From Scytalidium lignicola (Eukaryota > Ascomycota > Leotiomycetes): a stretch of 64,000 nt of DNA. The stretch is taken from the NCBI GenBank assembly GCA_002812745.2, contig NCSJ02000200.1, positions 1 to 64,000 on the forward strand, given 5' to 3'. Each line of letters opens with the position of its first letter. Position 1 is the first letter of the stretch. The notes beneath the pieces are model-generated. The model made no database searches and was not told where the DNA came from. It saw only the letters and a list, made by a program, of their open reading frames with translations. The position numbers and the translations under genes were made by a program. Below, one piece after another: positions 57,496 through 64,000 of this stretch.

Positions 57496-57634
57496 TATCC
57501 CCTCGATTGCCAGAGATGGAGTCACTTATGCAAATTTATGCAAATTATACTTTTATGACAGGGTTTCTTTGATTTTAATAAGTTGTGCTTATGCATGTAC
57601 AGAAGTAACTCCATCTCTGGCGATCGAAAGGATA
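57496..57634. repeat. Small foldback element
   Basis: Arms of about 31 bp: TATCCCCTCGATTGCCAGAG at 57496 onward and its complement ending at 57634. The arms differ only by transitions (for example ATTGCC / ATCGCC and GTCACTT / GTTACTT). The 75-bp centre is AT-rich. Possibly a tiny MITE next to the Fot1 element. Confidence 0.7.
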
Positions 57635-57914
57635 GGTTATTTTGGTGATGAAGTGCACTGTAATTTTAGGTTGTCTCTTTTAAAAGTGTACTTATATTAA
57701 CTTATCGAGCATATGCTCAGATTTAATTATATTAGGTCAGCCCGCGCCGCAGTTTAGACTCGCTGGAGTTCAACACACCCTCGTTGAACTGGGTCCCGGT
57801 GGCACAGCTGTCCAGCTTGCCAGGCAGCCAGGCGAAGGGATAACCATACGTTATCATCGCCATCAAAAGTAATCCATCATCTAATTGTTACCGCCCCCTA
57901 CAGAGCATTTCAAA
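57635..57914. other. Upstream region of ML-domain gene with a GC-rich patch
   Basis: 57730-57850 is GC-rich, unlike its flanks. Its complement translates as YGYPFAWLPGKLDSC through to LRRGLT followed by a stop (57732), a coding-looking but unassigned stretch. It may be the 3' end of a lost gene or simply the ML gene's promoter. No confident feature. Confidence 0.35.
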
Positions 57915-58622
57915 ATGACAAGCCTCTTGCACACCATTATTCTCTTTAGTCTTGCTATCGCTTCAGCTTCTTCTTTCAATCACCAACAGCCGCTTACGCC
58001 ACAGCTTCCAACTTCAGCGTCTCATGAGGATTGGCAAACGATTCCAGGCGACTCACCATTCCGTCATTGTGGTGACGTTCATCCCGAGTCTGATTTGTTC
58101 GATATTGAACGAGTAACGCTTCACCCTTACCCTTTACGACGGTGAGTACATCTGTCTTCCTTTGATGACATTGTATCACTAGTTATTCATTCCTACATAT
58201 CTAACCTTTACAGCAATGAGGATTACACCCTCATAATCACTGGAACATTTCACGCCACGATTCCACCTGATGCCCCGATTGACATATTGGTCGCTGTCCC
58301 TGCTACCCACGACCCTGATATGCCAGCCCAGAATTATACCGTCGTAGAAGAGTTTTGCCGCATGACTGGGCCAATAACGCAGCCTGCATCAGCGGATGAT
58401 GTGCTTTATGACACTCCTAAAATGTATAATAATACAATCCAGACCTGCACCGGAGAGAGACCCGTTCGAGCTGTTCTACCACGGCCGGCAAGGATCGAGT
58501 ATAATTCAGATGTCTTCTGGGCATTTCCAGAAGGGTTGTGGTTCGCAAAGCTCGACGCGAAGATGCCAGAGGGAGATGATCGGCGGATCTTTTGCTTGGA
58601 AGTAGAGTTTGAGCTCATATGA
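57915..58622 (+). CDS. Secreted ML-domain (NPC2-like) lipid-binding protein
   Basis: Two exons, 57915-58141 and 58214-58622, intron 72 bp, 211 residues. Signal peptide: MTSLLHTIILFSLAIASASS. The mature part carries the ML pattern: FRHCGD after a tryptophan-containing start (DWQTIPGDSP), DIERVTLHPYP, LIITGTFHATIPPDAPID, EEFC, CTGERP and a closing FCLEVEFEL. Paired cysteines and beta-strand alternation fit the phosphatidylglycerol/phosphatidylinositol transfer protein group of fungi. Predicted to bind a lipid in the vacuole or outside the cell. The in-frame codons before 57915 (from 57885) lack an ATG, so 57915 is the start. Confidence 0.85.
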
Positions 58623-59091
58623 ATCGAGCTTTACCACAGTAATTCTGATTTGCGTTTTACTTGGCTTGTTACATCTTCACTGAAGATGCGGAACTACAAT
58701 TCCTTAGTTTTATGGCAGTTGAAGGAGCTTGCACTCGAACTGGAATTAGCGATTAGTGGAGCTTAGGTTTTGATTAATGAAACTCTGTTCATTGGAGGGA
58801 TTTTTCGGTGCGGTCTTATACAATATATATCAACCGGGAGTTTATTTAGAAAGACAAGATTTGCTCTTTTACGGGGATTTTAAGTCGGTCTCTCCATAAA
58901 TTCTGATACCGAGGAGCTTTTCTCATACAAGTGTAGCACGGACCCTCTCTATATATTCGTGGAACGCGACGCGTCACAGTGGCAAGACGCGTCTCACACA
59001 TTCTAGATTATTTCATTACCCATCCATAAGATTATTCAAATTATTATTATATATTGATATCAATCTACTGACTGCCTCTGATCCGTAAAAG
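58623..59091. other. Intergenic region
   Basis: 3' flank of the ML gene and promoter of the next gene, both on the plus strand. No other feature seen. Confidence 0.4.
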
Positions 59092-60004
59092 ATGGCGTCT
59101 GAATTTTTTGAATCGCAAAGCCCACACGAGAGTAATCAATATCCGCAAACCAGCGAAGATGCCAACCTAGGACTCAAGGCTACCGCGATAGAGGATAACG
59201 AGACTAGAAGCACAAGGCGAGACCCTCTGACAACTATACAAAATGGCGTTAGACGGAACGAGAATAACGCTGGAGCCATTTCTCCTGCAGTATACCAGGC
59301 AATAAATACTCTAAATATCGAACGACTGCGGGAGGAGATGGTATTATTGGCTAAAACGGATCCTGCGGTCCACCAACGCTTAGCAAGCAGACTGACTGTA
59401 CCTGGAAAGGATGTGATCCGTTATCATGAAGATACAGAGTCTGAAGATGGTTACGAACTAGGAGGTGAATCTGACGATAATGACGAGGAAGAAGATCAAG
59501 AGGAGGGGGACCAGCAGCCCAAGAAGCAACAATGCCCGCCACCAAAGCAAGATAAACCAATCGCGGTTGGGAATGATGAAACGACTCCTCGATATGTCCA
59601 GTGCGAAAACTGCGATGCTTATTTCGATGTCACACAAAATAAAACTGGAGACTGCCGGTGGCATCCTGGTCCGTAGCTTTCTCCGGTTTTATGTGGTTCT
59701 TTTACTAACTAGCTCCCCCATAGGTCACAAAAACGTTTACGACGATGAAGATTTCTGGGCTGATCATGATGAACAGATTCATGGTTACCTAGACGATCTG
59801 AAAGATGACTCTGAATATGCCGAGGGATATATTTATGACTGCTGTAACAAGAGATCAGATCTATCTCCTTGCAAATATACCAGGCACAAGGCTGCTTCCA
59901 ACGTCATCGTGCAAGCTCCACCCATGCCTAACAGCTCTCATCTGAGTAGGAAGAGAAAGGCCGAGGATGAGCTCCGTCATCCCATCCGCAAACTCTGGGA
60001 ATAA
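59092..60004 (+). CDS. Conserved-looking fungal zinc-binding-like protein
   Basis: Two exons, 59092-59668 and 59724-60004, intron 55 bp, 285 residues. An N-terminal disordered part leads to a helix (NIERLREEMVLLAKTDPAVH), then an acidic run (about 127-139), then two cysteine/histidine groups: C171, C174, C188, H191 in CENCDAYFD..CRWHPG, and C232, C233, C242, H247 in CCNKRSDLSPCKYTRH. The second exon begins HKNVYDDEDFWADHDEQIHG. A KRKAEDEL motif near the end could be a nuclear signal. The arrangement fits a fungal C2HC-like family of unknown role. I do not assign function. Intact. Confidence 0.75.
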
Positions 60005-60898
60005 GGTGGCCTATAATTGTANTTTTTTTTGTGTATTCATATTTCAATTCTGTAATTTTAACTATGCAATGATATGGAATTAACACTGTCCAAGCTCATA
60101 CTCACCGTAATGATATTCAATGAAATGCTTCAATAGGAATATCATCTCATGATGAGTGATCTGATGGTACCGAGATCCTCTCAAACTCATAATTAATGCC
60201 TCCAACTGCCAGGACTTCGGATTATATAACACCTGTCCTGAGTTATCTAGGTGGAAGCTAACTATTTTCTTGGAGAAAGTGTCTTAGAGTACCCTATCCT
60301 GAGAAAATACGCAGTTAGATTTGGTCTAAAAATGTTGAACCTTACCACTTGTCTTAGACCTGAGCAAAGCTTTGCTGTGGCGAAGTTTCACATCTTCTAG
60401 CTAGCACATTTTAAAGTAACAACTCTCCTCCAAACCTAGACAAGTGTTAATATTCCACTACGCCCACTTAACTACTACCTTTATACCTACGTATTAACCA
60501 TAATCGTTGGTGCAGTCTCACTTTGTTTATTTGGTTGCTGGTATACTAGTTCAGAGGTGAATTCCAGAACCTCTCTTAACAATTCGCAGTACCCTGTGCT
60601 TTAGCACAAGAAGAAAAGCCAATGTTCTAAGACTGTTTATCACTGATGTCATAGGAACATCAATTTTTATTTGCACCATCATAGTACGATGCCAGAATAC
60701 TTTTATTAGAAAGGTGATATTTTTAATACATATAGGATGGTCTGAGAACGGATGAGGGAGTTTGACATAGATATATGGGGTGCATGGATCGGGTTAAAGG
60801 CAAATTGATTTACTACATTATTTTGAAATAAGTGAAGGCCTTAGATAGAGCAGTTATTTAAGTTTAATTGGCTGCCTTACACCTGTGACTAATACGAT
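60005..60898. other. Intergenic region between convergent genes
   Basis: Both flanking genes end here. No gene, repeat or RNA recognised; one N at 60022 in a T-rich run. Confidence 0.4.
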
Positions 60899-62754
60899 TT
60901 ATAGATCTTCATGTATCTTTGGTAGGCCTTGTCGTTCCCGAATCTTTTCTCCTTTGAAGTAGAGATAAATAACAGGTAATAAAGTTACTGTATTTATTGC
61001 TCCCAGTACCGGGAACGACACTTGCCATCCAGCAGACTCCCCGAATGGTACAGCATAGAAGCCAATGTTGAATGCGAACACTATTGCAGAAAGGAACTTG
61101 GGTTAGTTATGCACAAATAATTCTCCTCGTAACCAACAAATGGAAAGAGACGTACCAGATTTGTAGAGATTTATCACAGCACCAATCTCGGCCGACTGAG
61201 GTTTGTAGCAGTCAGTTGTGTATGTGTACACCATTGTGGCACCAACTTGCAATCCGAAACCAGCAACACCCATACACAAAGCAAGCGCGATCCAAGGCTT
61301 GTGAGACTGAACACAAGGACCATAGACTATCACACCGACGGTTAAAGTTAAACATGCAGGCATAAGAAAGAGCCGTGCTTCAGGCTTTCGGTGGCCGTTG
61401 TGCCTCTTTGCATAGGCGTTGAGCAACATATCACTCACCCAGCCAGCAGTCGCTTCACCAATCATGCAACCAATTGTCAGAGGAAGGCCCATAAGTAGGC
61501 CAGTTTGGGCAACGTTGAATTGATAGAGTTCTGCTGCTAGGTGAGATCCTGTAACAGCAAAAAGCGCGCTGCCATATGTATTTGCAGTCATCCAGTATAT
61601 CGAAGGAAGGGAGACAGCCCAGTAACCAATCATACGGTATGGCGTTATAAAGTCCCAAAACCGAATCGGTCTATTTAGCACCTTGCCCTTGAAAAGGAGC
61701 TTTGAGACGTATGATGTGCCCTCAAGGTTGCTGAAATCATCTCGAGAGAAAAGTGTTTCAGGAAAGGTAAAGAGAAGTGCTACCCAAAGCCCAGCATTGA
61801 TGATTCCTGGTATATAAAAACACCATCTCCATGAAAGGTTTAAGGCAATGTACCCTCCTATAATAGGGGCTATGTGAGGTCCATTATTTACACATAGAGT
61901 GTAGATCCCCATATAGACACCCCTCTCTCCCTGGGTAAATAAGTCACAGATCTAATAGCTCTGAATCAATACTTAGAGCTCGGAATCTTGGGCTAATTTT
62001 GGGCTAAATAAAAATATCATACCGTCGCTGCACCAATTCCAATGGGGATACTTGCTCCTATACCATAGAACACTCTTCCAGTTATAACACCGCCATATGT
62101 AGCAGCAGCTCCAGATCCGATTTGCGCCGCAATTCCCACAAGTGAAAAGGTCTAGTTATAGTTCTGAGTTTAGTGCCAGCCGCATAAATAGAATGCGAGT
62201 ACTGACCAGATAGAGAATTCTCCTTCCGTAAATGTTGGAGAAAGGCACAATGAACATAGGCGTGATTCCGCTAAGCAAAATGTAAACTGTCGTACAGTAT
62301 GATGCCTGCACAACAGTAACGTTAAAATCTTTTGCCATTACAACAAAGGTAGGATTAACAAGAGCTGAGCCCACTGTATATTAAGATTTAGTAGAGATAA
62401 TTCGGGTATAGTTTGGAATAGGGGTCAAAGACGAACTTTGGTTGATGAAACCTAAACCAGAAACCATGAGGACAATGTATACTTTAGCCCATATTGGCCA
62501 GTTCTGTTACAGACCAGTGAGCAATCACGTCGATCATTACACTCTAACCACAGCGTGAAAGTTACCAGAGGATCGTCTTTATGATCGCTTGGTTGAGGTA
62601 CCATAGGGAAGCCGCTTTTGTCTAGTTTCAGATGTACAGGTTTTTCAGGCTCTGCCTTATCTGAAGCAACCCGAACACCTTTTTCTGCATCGCTATTATT
62701 TATATTTGCCTCATTAAAGCTCTCGACATGGCTACTATCCTGCTTTTGCGTCAT
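60899..62754 (-). CDS. MFS transporter, DHA1 (12-span) type
   Basis: Six exons leftward: 62754-62566, 62503-62437, 62373-62207, 62151-62023, 61951-61156 and 61080-60899; introns 55-75 bp; 509 residues in frame. A hydrophilic N-terminus with DHKDDPLNWPIW precedes helix 1. Family features: VPFSNIYGRRILYL (loop 2-3 motif), GGVITGRVFYGIGASIPIGI, FTQGERGVYMGIYTL (antiporter motif in helix 5), NNGPHIAPIIGGYIALNLSW, then WRWCFYIPGI. The C-terminal half contains VGATMVYTYTTDCYKPQSAE and INLYKSVFAFNIGFYAVPFG. This is the drug:proton antiporter group typical of fungal multidrug or metabolite exporters. In-frame Met at 62802 would add 16 residues, but MTQKQ (62754) fits the family better. No biosynthetic partner adjoins it. 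Confidence 0.92.
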
Positions 62755-64000
62755 GATGTCGGTTAAGGGCAAGATGCTGAGACTATAGAGCAAACGTCCC
62801 AATTAAGGCGATTGAAGGAGATGGATAATGCATCCTTCATGCCTCTAGGAAAGGGTTATGACAAGGAATTTATATTCTGAGATTGCCACCGACGGCCCGT
62901 TATCTGATTGGCTGGAGATTCCCAGCGTGCGGGGCCCGCACGACGATACTACCTAGTTTGTGAAGGGGAGTATCCAGTGCCTATCACAATTATTCGGAGC
63001 ATCATTCCAACGTTGAACTCGAGCCCTTCTTCATCCTTGAACATCAATTAACTCTAATGCTCTATTATGCCCCACATTACTGGGATCTAGGGCATCAACA
63101 TTATCAAAGCAGGGGCTGTATTACCTATCGCATTAAAGTGATTGAGGGTAAACGTCATAACACAAAGGTTCGGAAACGAAACTTGTATTGCGGAATATGA
63201 AAATGCTATGGAATTAGTTTATGATCGTAATCTGAATAGAGTTAGCAATCCTCATGAGCTATAGCAGGTGAATGGACAGATTCACTCTTTCCACCTCCCT
63301 TTGCCATTAGTGCTCCAAAGGGCGGACAATATCCGGACCAACACCGCGGACCAACTCCGAAAGCTCGGAAACCAAGTCCTCTTTCCCTTGCTACGTTACG
63401 AGCAAGCATATTCTTCAACGTAGCAGGCATCCGAATTTCCATCATAGTTAGTTTGGGGTCCGAACTTCTATTCTGAGGGAAGCACGGTCATTAGAGAATC
63501 GCTATTTAGTTATAACGGCAGCATTCAAGAACTTTTAAGATANTTTTTTTATTGGTGAGATTATCAGACTCAACTTCCTCTCTAATCTTACTATCAATAT
63601 ATCTTCATCACTACATTATCAAAATACCCCGAAGTCTTCTAGCTCAGGTATCTGCCTTGAGAACGTCATTTGACATAGAATAATAAATTTATAAGGTTTG
63701 AAACGCGTCTTAAGTCAGATACCTGAAATTCTAGAGCTATAAACTACCTTTCAAGAGTTCGGAGTCTTAGTTACCCATTGAATTTCAATCATTCGAAAAC
63801 AATACACCCATTCTTAGTGCAATAAAAACTGACAAAGGTATCTATCATCATGCCTACCACCTCATAATAACTGTTTAACACGTTCTACCTGAAGCGTGTG
63901 ACTGACCGAGGGACGTTGCAATAGATTCAAAACCAAACTCGTATGCTTGGGGTATTTAGCTTTCATATCAATGCCAATAGACCGTCCTCATCTGTAAAAT
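62755..64000. other. Terminal region with one small possible gene
   Basis: Promoter side of the DHA1 transporter. Beyond 63500 the sequence is AT-rich with an N at 63543 beside a T run. Apart from the small frame at 63242-63445 (minus) nothing is recognised. Confidence 0.4.
63242..63445 (-). CDS. Possible small protein, 67 residues
   Basis: Open frame starting MMEIRMPATLKNMLARNVAR and continuing with GFGVGPRCWSGYCPPFGAL-type glycine-rich sequence (FGVGPRCWSGYCPPFGALMA). Amino-acid use is not random-looking, but there is no family I recognise, no signal peptide and no evident splice partner. It could be a genuine short protein or chance. Confidence 0.28.
   Translation of the reverse strand: MMEIRMPATLKNMLARNVARERGLGFRAFGVGPRCWSGYCPPFGALMAKGGGKSESVHSPAIAHEDC

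Noticed and set aside
57730..57850. tRNA gene in the GC-rich patch
   Set aside because: No cloverleaf, no A/B box pair and no T-loop sequence could be fitted.

Overview
This window reads as nuclear DNA of a filamentous ascomycete (Pezizomycotina). Most genes have short introns of about 47-75 bp with GT..AG borders. The protein families are typical: Zn2Cys6 regulator, DHA1/DHA2/anion:cation-symporter MFS permeases, cytochrome P450, CFEM/Pth11-like receptor, ML-domain protein and a fused fungal-type isopropylmalate dehydratase. Gene islands of normal composition alternate with very AT-rich, stop-ridden blocks that still match transposon and retrotransposon proteins, as expected from repeat-induced point mutation (RIP). 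Most differences between paired repeats are transitions.

Layout. 1-8.1 kb: AT-rich repeat block with a MULE-type DNA transposon (4.4-7.1 kb) and minisatellites. 8.1-10.2 kb: intact six-exon DHA2 drug exporter. 10.4-12.0 kb: nested foldback and a decayed Tc1/mariner element. 13.7-14.9 kb: decayed FluG/DUF3435-like gene. 17.3-29.0 kb: compact gene-rich island. 29.4-32.2 kb: second Tc1-like relic and a retroelement gag relic. 34.4-41.0 kb: island with a multi-span membrane protein, a P450 carrying one nonsense codon, and a CFEM/Pth11-like receptor. 41.7-54.3 kb: nested retrotransposons (an LTR-bounded Ty1/copia, a Ty3/gypsy relic and further copies). 54.3-57.6 kb: a MITE related to the MULE, a Fot1/pogo element and a small foldback. 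57.9-62.8 kb: ML-domain protein, zinc-binding-like protein and DHA1 transporter. The remainder to 64 kb is largely empty.

The most interesting unit is 17.3-29.0 kb. It holds an ACS-family permease, a LEU2-like 3-isopropylmalate dehydrogenase, a LEU1-like isopropylmalate dehydratase, a lactonase-like metallo-beta-lactamase, a Zn2Cys6 regulator and a DapA/HOGA-type pyruvate aldolase, with shared divergent promoters and little else. Together they look like a dedicated pathway that moves, opens, isomerises, oxidatively decarboxylates and aldol-cleaves (or builds) a branched hydroxy-dicarboxylate. No isopropylmalate synthase lies in the window. The pathway is an inference; the gene set and order are read directly.

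Sequence quality matters here. Isolated single Ns, mostly beside homopolymers, behave as surplus bases: removing them restores frame in at least three coding regions (23300, 23818, 57279). A seven-T run at 20150-20156 shifts the LEU2-like gene in the same way.
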